From: Atopomonas sediminilitoris
GTDB lineage: Bacteria > Pseudomonadota > Gammaproteobacteria > Pseudomonadales > Pseudomonadaceae
Assembly (NCBI RefSeq): GCF_022601735.1
Contig: NZ_JAKUMM010000001.1
Location: forward strand, 293,091-357,090
DNA: 64,000 bases
Direction of reading: 5' to 3'
Positions 53,123-64,000 of this stretch are shown here, one piece after another. Both the position numbers and the translations under genes were made by a program. The notes beneath the pieces were generated by a model. That model did no database searches, was not told the DNA's origin, and saw only the letters and a list, made by a program, of their open reading frames with translations. How positions within the stretch are numbered: the first letter of the stretch is position 1; each line of letters begins with the position of its first letter.

Positions 53123-55365
53123 CAGCTACCTGCCTTTTGCCGACACGCTTCAATGATGTTGGGCAACTGCGATATGCGCGACAGCAGGCGGCCCAAGGCA
53201 TTGAGGTCAGGGATTTCAATGGTCAATTTCATGGTCGCGGTGTTGTCGTGCTTGTCGGTTGAAGTGTTGACCGAGGTAACGTTCAAGCGCTCATTCATCA
53301 ACAGTTGCGAGATATCGCGCAGCAAGCCGGAGCGGTCATAAGCGCGCACCAAAATATCCACCGGATAAGTTTGCGACTGCGCCTCACCCCAGCTGACTTG
53401 CACAATCCGCTCGGGCTCGCGCTCGGCCAGCTGCAATAAGCTGGGGCAATCCTCACGGTGAATACTGACGCCGCGCCCTTGGGTGATATAGCCAGTAATG
53501 CCATCACCGGGTAACGGCTGACAGCAATTGGCAATGCTAGTCAGCAAGTTGCCGACGCCCAGAATATGCACGTCGCGCTTACCAATACGCCCAGCGGTGC
53601 CTTTACGCGGGATCAGCTCCAGCTGCTCGCTGGCACGCTCGGGCTCAATCAACGCCACCGCTTGCTGCATCACCTGCGACAAGCGCACGTCGCCCGAACC
53701 TAAGGCCGCGTACAAGTCATCCACACTGCGCTGATGGCAGCGTTCGGCCAGTACGGTGTAGTCCAGCGCGGTCAGCGCAAGGCGCGACAGCTCACGTTCG
53801 AGTAACGCCTTGCCGGCGGCGACGTTTTGATCACGCGCTTGCAGCTTGAACCAATGCACGATTTTGGCCCGAGCACGCGAGGTGTTGACGTAGCCCAAGT
53901 TGGGGTTCAGCCAATCGCGACTGGGGCCGCTGTTTTTCGCGGTGATCACCACCACTTGATCGCCGGTTTGTAGCTGATACGTCAGCGGCACGATGCGGCC
54001 ATTGACCTTGGCACCACGACAACTGTGGCCGACTTCGGTGTGCACGCGATAAGCAAAATCCAGCGGTGTGGAGCCGCTGGGCAAATCAATCGCGTGCCCT
54101 TCAGGCGTCAGTACGTAGACACGATCCGGCTCAAAGTCGACGCGCAGTTGCTCGGCCAAGCCGCCGATATCGCCCAGCTCTTCGTGCCACTCCAACACCT
54201 GTCGCAGCCACGCGATCTTGTCTTCGTAAGCATTGGAGTTACTTTTAAGATCGGTGCCTTTGTAACGCCAGTGCGCGCAAACGCCTAGCTCGGCCTCTTC
54301 ATGCATATCCTTGGTGCGGATTTGCACTTCCAGCACTTTACCCTCAGGCCCCATCACCGCCGTATGCAGAGAGCGGTAACCGTTTTCTTTCGGGTTGGCG
54401 ATGTAGTCGTCAAACTCACGCGGGATATGCCGCCACAGCGAGTGGATAACCCCCAACGCGGTGTAGCAGTCGGCAATGCGCGGCACCAGCACACGCACGG
54501 CGCGCACATCGTAAATCTGGCTGAAGTCCAAGCCCTTGCGCTGCATTTTGCGCCAGATCGAGTAGATGTGTTTGACCCGCCCGCTGAGGTCGGCTTCCAC
54601 ACCATTCTCACCCAGCGCCGCGCGCAAACGCAGCAGCACCTGCTGGATGTATTCCTGGCGATCTAAGCGGCGCTCATCCAGCAGCTTGGCAATACGCTTG
54701 TATTGCTCAGGCTCTAGGTAGCGGAAGGACAAGTCCTCCAGCTCCCATTTGATATGACCGATGCCCAAGCGATGCGCCAGCGGGGCGTAGATATCGAACA
54801 CCTCACGCGCCACGCGGTAGCGTTTATCTTCAGGGGCGGTTTTTACTGCGCGAATGGCACAGGTACGCTCGGCCAGTTTGATCAACGCCACGCGCACATC
54901 ATCGACCATAGCCACCAGCATTTTGCGCAGGTTCTCTACCTGCGCTTGCGTGCCCATGACCATGCTTTGCCGCGGGGTGAGACTGGTGGTGATCGCCGCC
55001 ATGCGCAGCACGCCTTCAACCAGCTTGGCCACCACAGGGCCAAAGTGGCTACTGACGGCCTCGAGGCTGGTTTTACCTTCGCGCACGGCGCGATACACCA
55101 CCGCCGCGACCAGACTGTCTTGGTCGAGTTTTAAATCGGCGAGAATTTCCGCCATCTCCAGCCCCGTACGGAAGCTGGACACCCCTTCAATCCAGATATT
55201 TTCTCCGGCAAGGGCGCGCTCTTCGGCCTCGCGGGCAAAACTACAGGCATCGCTGAGCACTTGGGCATCCAGCCCTGCCACCTGCTGCTGGATGTCAGCC
55301 AGCCATACCTCTTGGTTAACGCTACCGTCTTGGTTAACCGCATTTTGGGCTCGCACCTGAACCAT
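53122..55365 (-). CDS. relA: GTP pyrophosphokinase RelA
   Basis: RelA is the ribosome-associated synthetase of (p)ppGpp in the stringent response. The 747-residue protein has an inactive N-terminal hydrolase domain: the HDxxED metal site is replaced by VVYRAVRE. The synthetase domain follows, with YDVRAVRVLVP and the acidic EFDDYIANPKENGYRSLHTA, where EFDD marks a monofunctional RelA rather than SpoT. TGS (VYVLTPEGHAIDLPSGSTPL), helical/zinc-finger region (IANCCQPLPGDGITGYITQG) and ACT domains complete it. AGGG precedes the ATG. It is coupled to mazG downstream and lies 81 bases after rlmD. Confidence 0.97.
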   Translation of the reverse strand: MVQVRAQNAVNQDGSVNQEVWLADIQQQVAGLDAQVLSDACSFAREAEERALAGENIWIEGVSSFRTGLEMAEILADLKLDQDSLVAAVVYRAVREGKTSLEAVSSHFGPVVAKLVEGVLRMAAITTSLTPRQSMVMGTQAQVENLRKMLVAMVDDVRVALIKLAERTCAIRAVKTAPEDKRYRVAREVFDIYAPLAHRLGIGHIKWELEDLSFRYLEPEQYKRIAKLLDERRLDRQEYIQQVLLRLRAALGENGVEADLSGRVKHIYSIWRKMQRKGLDFSQIYDVRAVRVLVPRIADCYTALGVIHSLWRHIPREFDDYIANPKENGYRSLHTAVMGPEGKVLEVQIRTKDMHEEAELGVCAHWRYKGTDLKSNSNAYEDKIAWLRQVLEWHEELGDIGGLAEQLRVDFEPDRVYVLTPEGHAIDLPSGSTPLDFAYRVHTEVGHSCRGAKVNGRIVPLTYQLQTGDQVVVITAKNSGPSRDWLNPNLGYVNTSRARAKIVHWFKLQARDQNVAAGKALLERELSRLALTALDYTVLAERCHQRSVDDLYAALGSGDVRLSQVMQQAVALIEPERASEQLELIPRKGTAGRIGKRDVHILGVGNLLTSIANCCQPLPGDGITGYITQGRGVSIHREDCPSLLQLAEREPERIVQVSWGEAQSQTYPVDILVRAYDRSGLLRDISQLLMNERLNVTSVNTSTDKHDNTATMKLTIEIPDLNALGRLLSRISQLPNIIEACRQKAGS

Positions 55366-55446
55366 GCCTAATTCCCTCTACCGGCCTTCTCACAGCATCA
55401 CTGCGGGGCCATTGTTACCGCCTGTCGCTACCGCTAGTCGCGGCAG

Positions 55447-56790
55447 CTACAGCTTAATAAACAGCGCCATCGCTTCGGCGTGCGCGGTTTGTGGAAACAT
55501 ATCTAACAAGCCCGCTCGGCTCAGCGTGTAGCCTTGCGCGGCGATCAGCGCGGCGTCTCGCGCTAAGGTTGCCGGATTACACGACACATAGAGCACGCGC
55601 GCCGGAGCAAGTTCCTTCAACTGGGTGGCCACTTGTTGCGCACCTTCGCGCGGCGGATCGAGTAAAAGCACATCCCATGCCGCTTTCACCCACGCCGCCG
55701 TCAACGGCGCAAACAAATCCGCCTGCACGCACTGAACACTTAAACCATTGGCCTGCGCATTCGCCGCGGCACGCTGCACCATGCCCTCGACACCTTCAAC
55801 GGCCGTCACCTCAGCGCCAACGCGGGCCAAGGGCAAGCTGAAATTGCCAAGCCCGCTGAACAAGTCGAGCACTTTGAGGCCCTGCACATCGCCCAGCCAC
55901 GCCAATGCTTGTGCGACCATGCGCTCATTCAGCGCCGCATTCACCTGCACAAAATCGCCCGGTTGACAGGCTATCTGCAATTGCCACGGCGCCAAGCTGT
56001 AGCTCAATATTTGCTCAGCAACGGCAACCGGCGCCCCCTTTCCGTGCAGCCATAACTGCGCAGTATGTTCAGCGGCAAACGCGCTCAAACAGCTGACATC
56101 GGCGTCGCTCAAGCGCTGGGTATGCCGCACCAACAAGGCGTTGGCATCCCCGGCAAATAACTCCACATGCCCGATACTGGCCGCGCCCTGCAACGTGCTT
56201 AACAGCGCCGGCAAAGCCTGTGCGATGGGCTGCAAGGCCGGCACTAAGACGGCACATTCTTGCAGCGGCACGATGTCTTGGCTGGCCTCGGCGCGATAGC
56301 CCACTTCAAGGGTTTTGCTTTTAACCTGCCAACGCACCGCAATCCGTGCACGGCGACGATAACCCAGCGTAGCGCCAACCAATGACGGCGCCCACTCGTG
56401 CGGCACCAAGCCAGCCTGACGCTGCAATTGATCAGCCAAGGTTTGCTGCTTAAACGCCAACTGCGCTTCATCTGGCCAATGCTGCAAATTACAGCCGCCA
56501 CAACGCGTCGTTTGCGCACAAGGCGGCGTACGCCGCTCGGCGCTGGCGTGCTCAACCTGCAGCGTGCGGGCATCGACTAATTTCTGTCGCCCTCCCAGCA
56601 CTTGCGCCTGCACTGTTTCGCCGGGCAAAGCGCCACTGACAAACCAAGTGCGCCCTTCGGCATGTGCAATGCCACGCCCATCGTGCGCCATGCGCTCAAT
56701 GTTAAGGCTGACTTTGCGCCCTACCGGCACCTTGTTGGCCTGCCCGCCTGCGGCCTGCAAGCGCAGCCCAGAACCTGCTTTACGCTTCAT
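55447..56790 (-). CDS. rlmD: 23S rRNA (uracil-1939-C5) methyltransferase RlmD
   Basis: RlmD (RumA) methylates U1939 of 23S rRNA using S-adenosylmethionine. The 447-residue protein has an N-terminal TRAM domain (VSLNIERMAHDGRGIAHAEG) and an iron-sulfur cluster Cys set (PPCAQTTRCGGCNLQHW plus the Cys in LQECAVL). The SAM-binding domain carries VLDLFSGLGNFSLPLA and LLLDPPREG, and the catalytic Cys is in VLYVSCNPATLARD. I start it at the ATG at 56790 (MKRKAGSGLRLQ), which overlaps the end of cysM; the frame is open 12 codons further. The relA-rlmD-cysM order is that of Pseudomonas. Confidence 0.96.
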   Translation of the reverse strand: MKRKAGSGLRLQAAGGQANKVPVGRKVSLNIERMAHDGRGIAHAEGRTWFVSGALPGETVQAQVLGGRQKLVDARTLQVEHASAERRTPPCAQTTRCGGCNLQHWPDEAQLAFKQQTLADQLQRQAGLVPHEWAPSLVGATLGYRRRARIAVRWQVKSKTLEVGYRAEASQDIVPLQECAVLVPALQPIAQALPALLSTLQGAASIGHVELFAGDANALLVRHTQRLSDADVSCLSAFAAEHTAQLWLHGKGAPVAVAEQILSYSLAPWQLQIACQPGDFVQVNAALNERMVAQALAWLGDVQGLKVLDLFSGLGNFSLPLARVGAEVTAVEGVEGMVQRAAANAQANGLSVQCVQADLFAPLTAAWVKAAWDVLLLDPPREGAQQVATQLKELAPARVLYVSCNPATLARDAALIAAQGYTLSRAGLLDMFPQTAHAEAMALFIKL

Positions 56791-57685
56791 AAATACCGGT
56801 CGACAAGTAACGATCACCACGGTCACAGATGATCGCCACGATCACTGCATTCTCGACCTGCGCGCTTAAACGCAACGCCCCTGCCACTGAGCCGCCAGAC
56901 GACACTCCACAGAAAATACCTTCTTCGCGCGCCAGCCGGCGCATGGTGTCTTCAGCCTCTTGCTGCCCCATGTCGATCACTTGATCAACCCGAGAGGCCT
57001 CAAAAATGGTTGGCAGATAAGCTGGCGGCCAGCGCCGAATACCGGGGATGGATGCCCCTTCCATCGGTTGCAGGCCGACAATTTGCACCGCCGGATTTTG
57101 CTCTTTGAGGTAACGCGAAGTCCCCATAATGGTGCCGGTGGTGCCCATCGCACTAACAAAATGGGTGATAGTGCCCGCCGTTTGCTGCCAGATTTCTGGC
57201 CCCGTACCGAGGTAATGTGCCTCTGGGTTATCCAGATTGCCGAATTGATTCAGCACCAAACCTTTGCCTTCTGCCTGCATGGCTAGCGCTAAATCGCGCG
57301 CGCCTTCCATGCCTTCCTCTTTACTGACCAAGATCAGCTCGGCGCCATAGGCCGTCATCGCGGCTTTACGTTCGGCCGTGGAGTTATCCGGCATGATCAA
57401 CACCATGCGGTAACCCTTAATCGCCGCCGCCATTGCCAAGGCGATACCGGTGTTGCCACTGGTGGCTTCAATCAGGGTGTCGCCCGGCTTGATTTGCCCG
57501 CGCGCTTCGGCGCGACTGATCATCGACAACGCGGGACGATCCTTCACTGAGCCCGCCGGATTATTGCCCTCCAGCTTGACCAGCACGACATTGCTGGTCT
57601 CACCCGGCAGGCGCTGCAAGCGCACTAGCGGCGTATTGCCAATGCACTCGGCAATACTGGGGTAATGAAGCGGCGCATCACGCAT
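56780..57685 (-). CDS. cysM: Cysteine synthase B (O-acetylserine sulfhydrylase)
   Basis: CysM makes cysteine from O-acetylserine and sulfide (or thiosulfate) with pyridoxal phosphate. The 301-residue protein has the PLP lysine K48 in NNPAGSVKDRPA, the substrate loop EATSGNTGIALAMAA, the phosphate-binding GTTGTIMGTSRYL, and FCGVSSGG. The NPAGSVKDR context and the shorter length indicate CysM rather than CysK. The ATG at 57685 (MRDAPLHYPSIAE) has AGGA 9 bases upstream; a TTG two codons earlier is less likely. It overlaps rlmD by 11 bases and is divergent from gacS. Confidence 0.96.
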   Translation of the reverse strand: MRDAPLHYPSIAECIGNTPLVRLQRLPGETSNVVLVKLEGNNPAGSVKDRPALSMISRAEARGQIKPGDTLIEATSGNTGIALAMAAAIKGYRMVLIMPDNSTAERKAAMTAYGAELILVSKEEGMEGARDLALAMQAEGKGLVLNQFGNLDNPEAHYLGTGPEIWQQTAGTITHFVSAMGTTGTIMGTSRYLKEQNPAVQIVGLQPMEGASIPGIRRWPPAYLPTIFEASRVDQVIDMGQQEAEDTMRRLAREEGIFCGVSSGGSVAGALRLSAQVENAVIVAIICDRGDRYLSTGIYEA

Positions 57686-57756
57686 GGGCAAAGGTCCTTA
57701 AAATGCGATCTTGATCAAACGCTCTATGATAACGGCAAAGCAGGCCGCGGGTCTTG

Positions 57757-57786
57757 TTGGGAACTGCCCCGCGCACTGGTTACACT
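57757..57786 (+). promoter_or_regulatory. Possible sigma70 promoter of gacS
   Basis: TTGGGA and TACACT are separated by 18 bases, each matching 4 of 6 consensus positions, about 50 bases upstream of the gacS ATG. Weak evidence; it is the best candidate in the 152-base cysM-gacS gap. Confidence 0.3.
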
Positions 57787-57837
57787 GAGCGCACTTGCGT
57801 CGAGGCCTACCTCGAACCCCCTTATGGAGAGCACGCC

Positions 57838-60634
<2,797 letters not shown>

Positions 60635-60654
<20 letters not shown>

Positions 60655-61627
60655 CTGCCAACCCTATGACCGCGCCAGTTTTGTACAAGCCGGCACGGCC
60701 TTCCCCGCGCTGGAACTGCACTTTAGCCAAGCGCCACTTACCGCCAGCAATGCCGCCCTAGCCAAGGGCTTTGCTGCCATCTGCACCTTTGTTAACGACC
60801 CGCTGGATGCCGCCACACTGCAAATACTGCACGCAGGCGGCACGCAGGTGATTGCCTTGCGCTGCGCCGGCTTTAACCAAGTGGACCTCCAAGCGGCGCA
60901 AGCCCTAGGCATCAGCATCGTGCGCGTCCCCGCCTATTCGCCTTACGCCGTGGCCGAGCACGCCGTGGGTCTGATACTGGCGCTAAACCGCCGCTTACAC
61001 CGCGCGTTTAATCGCACCCGCGAAGGCGATTTCTCATTGCACGGCCTGCTGGGCTTTGACTTGCACGGCAAAACCTGCGGCGTGATCGGCACTGGCGCGA
61101 TCGGCCTCGTTTTCGCCCGCATCATGCAGGGCTTTGGCTGTCACGTAGTGGCCTGCGACCCAGCGCCCAGCGCCGAACTTCAAGCCCTCAATGTCAGCTA
61201 CACACCGCTACCTGAGCTCTTAGCCTGCTCAGACATTGTCAGCCTGCACTGCCCGCTCACCGAAGATACCCACCACCTGATCAACCCAACCCGTTTGGCG
61301 CTCATGAAACCCGGCGCCATGTTGATCAACACCGGACGCGGTGCACTGGTGGATACCCAAGCCCTGATCGCCGCGCTGAAGTGCGGGCAGCTTGGGCATG
61401 TGGGGCTCGATGTGTATGAAGAAGAAGCCTCGCTGTTTTTTGCTGACCACTCGGATCTGCCGCTACAGGATGATGTGCTGGCGCGCTTACTGACCTTCCC
61501 CAACGTCATCATCACCGCCCACCAAGCCTTTTTTACTCAAGAGGCCATCAGCGCCATCGCCGACACCACACTCAACAACCTACATGATTGGCAACAAGGT
61601 TTGCCCTGCAATCAGGTGCAGGGTTAA
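60635..61627 (+). CDS. ldhA: D-lactate dehydrogenase / 2-hydroxyacid dehydrogenase LdhA
   Basis: A 330-residue NAD-dependent D-2-hydroxyacid dehydrogenase, most like fermentative D-lactate dehydrogenase, which reduces pyruvate to D-lactate. The substrate domain starts MKVLLFSCQPYDRASF, with RCAGFNQVDLQAAQALGISI. The nucleotide fold has GVIGTGAIGLVFARIM. Catalytic residues are in INTGRGALVD (Arg), LDVYEEEA (Glu) and IITAHQAFFT (His), and the active-site segment HCPLTEDTHHLIN is present. It overlaps the end of gacS by 20 bases with GGAGC before its ATG, so it is coupled to gacS. The exact substrate is inferred from family and location. Confidence 0.9.
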
Positions 61628-61676
61628 GCCACAACCGTTAGCATGCACGCATCTTGCCTGCTCAGAACCCAATGCC

Positions 61677-62111
61677 ATGGCCGAACACGATTTTCGCTAC
61701 GCCCTGTTAAACCCGCAGCACACCTTAACCGAGTGCCGCGCGCTCAGCCCCGGTCGCTACCAAGTCACCGGCATCGGCGGTGCCATTCAAAGCGGCGACA
61801 CCTTGATTGTCACCCTCAAAGGCAGCCGTGACTTACCGCTGCGCCTAACCGTGGATAAAGTACGCCACATGATCCGCCCGGCCGGCCAATGGCTTGCCGT
61901 GGCCAACGGCCCCGCCTTCCAAGAGCTAGCCATCCACCAATGGCAGGTCATTTGCGAAAAATGCCAACGCCAAGAGGAACTTGAGTTCGCGGTGGATGCC
62001 AAAGCCAACAAGCTCGACCTTCCTGCCGCGGCCGCCGCTCGTCTGCAAGAGCTGGGCTGGCAAGCCACCCCTCAACATCTTTGCCCTCGTTGCTTAAAGG
62101 AGTCCGCATGA
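61677..62111 (+). CDS. Conserved hypothetical protein with two CxxC pairs
   Basis: A 144-residue soluble protein that I cannot assign to a named family. The N-terminal half looks like a small beta-rich domain (YQVTGIGGAIQSGDTLIVTL, LRLTVDKVRHMIRPAGQWLA). The C-terminal half has CEKC and CPRC about 47 residues apart, suggesting a zinc ribbon or rubredoxin-like knuckle. The chosen ATG at 61677 (MAEHDFRYALLNPQHTL) has no strong ribosome binding site; the frame reaches back to 61584 into ldhA. It follows ldhA by 49 bases and its stop overlaps the next ATG (ATGA). It belongs to the gacS-ldhA transcript. Confidence 0.75.
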   Translation: MAEHDFRYALLNPQHTLTECRALSPGRYQVTGIGGAIQSGDTLIVTLKGSRDLPLRLTVDKVRHMIRPAGQWLAVANGPAFQELAIHQWQVICEKCQRQEELEFAVDAKANKLDLPAAAAARLQELGWQATPQHLCPRCLKESA

Positions 62112-62515
62112 ATTTTCGCCCTTGGCTCGCCCTCACCTTGTCACTCGGCCTAATTGCCGGCTGCGCCCAGCAACCTACCGCCCCACAACTTGGCGTAGGC
62201 ACCGAATGGAAAGCCGAAAGCATCGATGGCAACGCCATGATTGATCGCAGCCACGTCAGTTTTACCCTGCACGAAGAAGGCCGCGCCGTCGGTAGCGCCG
62301 GCTGCAACCGCTGGTTTGCCCCCTACACCTTAGAGGGCGACAAAATCAGCTTTGGCCCCGTAGGCAGCACCATGATGGCCTGCAGCGAAGCCTTGATGGA
62401 GCAAGAGCAACGCTTCCTCAAGGCCCTGCATAGCGTCAAACAATGGCAATTACGCAGCAGCGGTGAGCTCGTGCTCACCGGCGATAACAGCATCGTCTTG
62501 CGCAGCCAGCCCTAA
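62108..62515 (+). CDS. META/HslJ-domain lipoprotein
   Basis: A 135-residue precursor lipoprotein: signal MNFRPWLALTLSLGLIAGC with lipobox IAGC (lipidated C19), then a META domain with WKAESIDGNAMIDRSHVSFT, VGSAGCNRWFAPYTLEGDKI, MMACSEALMEQEQRFLKAL and NSIVLRSQP. HslJ-type META proteins are envelope proteins linked to stress or novobiocin resistance in E. coli; the role here is unknown. AAGGAG lies 6 bases from the ATG, which overlaps the preceding stop. A terminator follows. Confidence 0.88.
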   Translation: MNFRPWLALTLSLGLIAGCAQQPTAPQLGVGTEWKAESIDGNAMIDRSHVSFTLHEEGRAVGSAGCNRWFAPYTLEGDKISFGPVGSTMMACSEALMEQEQRFLKALHSVKQWQLRSSGELVLTGDNSIVLRSQP

Positions 62516-62534
62516 CGCCCACCTGCACCACGCC

Positions 62535-62574
62535 AAGCCCAGTTAAGCGGTCTGCTTACCTGGGCTTTGTTTTA
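62535..62574 (+). terminator. Intrinsic terminator after the META lipoprotein gene
   Basis: AAGCCCAG and CTGGGCTT enclose an inner TTAAGC/GCTTAC pairing and are followed by TGTTTTA. It lies 19 bases past the stop codon and 5 bases before the 3' end of dinB, closing the gacS-to-META plus-strand run. Confidence 0.8.
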
Positions 62575-62579
62575 CCCGC

Positions 62580-63656
62580 CTAGCGCCAACCTTGTTCATC
62601 GCCGAACAACCTAAACTGCTCCCCTGGCACCCCCAAGGGGCTTAGGCGCACGCCAAGCCCCATTAAGCGCACTGGCTTATCACCGCGGGCATAGGCTTGC
62701 TCAAGCAGGGCTTGATAATCCGCGACCGCCATCCCCACCCCAGCCTGTTCCAGTGTGGTCTGACTAAAATCATGGAATTTGAGTTTGACGAAGGGCTTAT
62801 CCGGCCGATAGCGACTAGCTAAACGCGCCAAGCGCTCGGTAAATTGCTGATACAACGCGGGCAATTGCTGCAAACAGGCGGATAAATCCGGCAGATCTTG
62901 ATCAAACGTGTGCTCCACACTCAATGACTGGCGACGGCTATCCACCACCACAGGCCGCTCATCGAGGCCATGAGCCAACTGCCACAAACGCTCACCGAAA
63001 CTGCCCAACTCGCGCGCCAAATACAGCTTGTCGCGAGCGCGCACATCACGGCAGTTAGCAATCCCCAAGCGCTCAAGCTTTTTCGCCGTGACCTGCCCGA
63101 CCCCATGGAGGCGGGTGACCGGCAAATCGCTGACAAAGCCATCCACCTGATTCGGTGTAATCACAAACAAACCATTGGGCTTACGCCAGTCACTGGCGAT
63201 TTTGGCCAAAAACTTATTCGGCGCTACGCCGGCCGATACCGTAATACGCAGTTTCTCCCACACCGCCGCGCGGATCTCTTGGGCGATACGCGTGGCACTG
63301 CCGCCACAATGCTGACTATCGGTGACATCTAAATACGCTTCATCCAGCGACAATGGCTCAACCAGCTCGGTATAGCGGCGAAAAATCTGCTGGATTTGCT
63401 GCGAGGCCTGGCGATAAACCTCCATGCGCGGCTTCACCACCGTCAACTGCGGGCACAGACTCAGTGCATGACGCGTCGACATCGCCGAGCGCACACCGTA
63501 AGCGCGTGCTTCATAATTACAGGTAGCAATCACCCCACGCCGATCGGCACTGCCACCCACTGCAATGGGCCGTGTAGCGAGCTTGGGCTCATCGCGCATT
63601 TCGATGGCGGCATAAAAGCAGTCGCAATCGACATGAATAATTTTGCGCTGCGTCAC
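62580..63656 (-). CDS. dinB: DNA polymerase IV DinB
   Basis: DinB is the Y-family translesion polymerase of the SOS response. The 358-residue protein has catalytic acidic residues D10 (IIHVDCDCFYAAIE) and D105-E106 (SLDEAYLDV), the YEARAYGVRSAMS fingers region, two helix-hairpin-helix segments (LPVTRLHGVGQVTAKKLERL) and a little-finger domain. A LexA-type box lies 15 bases upstream of the ATG. Convergent with the META lipoprotein gene. Confidence 0.97.
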   Translation of the reverse strand: MTQRKIIHVDCDCFYAAIEMRDEPKLATRPIAVGGSADRRGVIATCNYEARAYGVRSAMSTRHALSLCPQLTVVKPRMEVYRQASQQIQQIFRRYTELVEPLSLDEAYLDVTDSQHCGGSATRIAQEIRAAVWEKLRITVSAGVAPNKFLAKIASDWRKPNGLFVITPNQVDGFVSDLPVTRLHGVGQVTAKKLERLGIANCRDVRARDKLYLARELGSFGERLWQLAHGLDERPVVVDSRRQSLSVEHTFDQDLPDLSACLQQLPALYQQFTERLARLASRYRPDKPFVKLKFHDFSQTTLEQAGVGMAVADYQALLEQAYARGDKPVRLMGLGVRLSPLGVPGEQFRLFGDEQGWR

Positions 63657-63670
63657 CGCCGCCTCAATTA

Positions 63671-63686
63671 CTGTAATTACATACAG
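63671..63686 (-). promoter_or_regulatory. LexA (SOS) box of dinB
   Basis: CTGTAATTACATACAG fits the CTG-N10-CAG LexA consensus, with the alternating TA-rich centre. It lies 15-30 bases upstream of the dinB ATG, predicting DNA-damage induction. Confidence 0.88.
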
Positions 63687-63749
63687 TCAGCTTACTCCGA
63701 GGCTTTTCTGCTATCCAGTGCTTAATTTAGGCCTCAAGCAAAATATTCT

Positions 63750-63778
63750 TTGACAGACAATAACTTGCCTCATAGAAT
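63750..63778 (+). promoter_or_regulatory. Sigma70 promoter of the initiator tRNA genes
   Basis: TTGACA (6 of 6) is followed after 17 bases by TAGAAT (5 of 6). A GC-rich discriminator (GCGCCC) follows, as in stringently controlled stable-RNA promoters. It lies 14 bases before the first tRNA. Confidence 0.9.
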
Positions 63779-63791
63779 GCGCCCTCTCTGA

Positions 63792-63868
<77 letters not shown>

Positions 63869-63872
63869 CATT

Positions 63873-63906
63873 AGGCAATTCGTTGCCTGAGCCGTGAAAA
63901 CGGCTC
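63873..63906 (+). repeat. Two adjacent tetraloop hairpins in the tRNA spacer
   Basis: AGGCAA-TTCG-TTGCCT (63873-63888) is followed directly by GAGCCGT-GAAA-ACGGCTC (63889-63906). Both have exceptionally stable tetraloops. They may guide 3' processing of tRNA copy 1 or act as a partial terminator; there is no U run. Confidence 0.75.
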
Positions 63907-63926
63907 GAATACAGCGTCAGTTATGA

Positions 63927-64000
<74 letters not shown>

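Overview
The window is a continuous bacterial chromosome segment that looks like a Pseudomonas-type gammaproteobacterium (Pseudomonadaceae in the broad sense). The evidence is the gene content and order. There is a single flagellar/chemotaxis cluster with the Pseudomonas-specific regulators fleQ, fleS, fleR and fleN, embedded hptB-hsbR-hsbA genes, and a relA-rlmD-cysM-gacS-ldhA neighbourhood ending in dinB, all of which are arranged this way in Pseudomonas. FlhF plus FleN predicts polar flagellation. The species cannot be named from the sequence alone.

Positions 1-46,923 are almost entirely flagellar and chemotaxis genes, all on the minus strand, so transcription runs from high to low coordinates. 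In that direction the order is: flgBCDE; flgFGHIJKL; fliC; flaG-fliD-fliS-fliS2-fliT; fleQ; fleSR; fliEFGHIJ; hsbA-hsbR-hptB; fliK; fliLMNOPQR-flhB; flhA-flhF-fleN-fliA; cheY-cheZ-cheA-cheB; and the start of a motA-type stator gene (motC) that runs off the left edge. Eight sigma54-type -24/-12 elements can be read by eye, in front of flgB, flgF, fliD (imperfect), fleS, fliE, fliK, fliL and flhA. There is one sigma28-type promoter in front of fliC and a sigma70-like promoter in front of fleQ. This fits the known hierarchy FleQ/sigma54 -> FleSR/sigma54 -> FliA/sigma28. Clear intrinsic terminators follow fleR, fliC and fliK.

Positions 47,158-49,429 hold a c-di-GMP phosphodiesterase candidate (DUF3391 + HD-GYP), transcribed divergently from flgB, and a convergent secreted alpha/beta hydrolase. 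Positions 49,579-57,685 (minus strand) hold a deaD/csdA RNA helicase with a long leader, a DUF2058 protein, mazG, relA, rlmD and cysM. Positions 57,838-62,515 (plus strand) hold the hybrid kinase gacS, a 2-hydroxyacid dehydrogenase overlapping it, a small zinc-ribbon-like hypothetical protein and a META/HslJ lipoprotein. Then come dinB (minus, with a LexA box) and two tandem initiator tRNA genes, the second cut by the window end.

No mobile element, prophage, CRISPR array or defence island was recognised. The least ordinary observations are a roughly 187-residue acidic tail on FliH, a triple 15-residue motif in the CheA linker, a polyproline insert in the hook protein, CGGCAA/TTGCCG-rich islands at flagellar operon junctions, and a perfect palindrome overlapping the fleSR sigma54 promoter.
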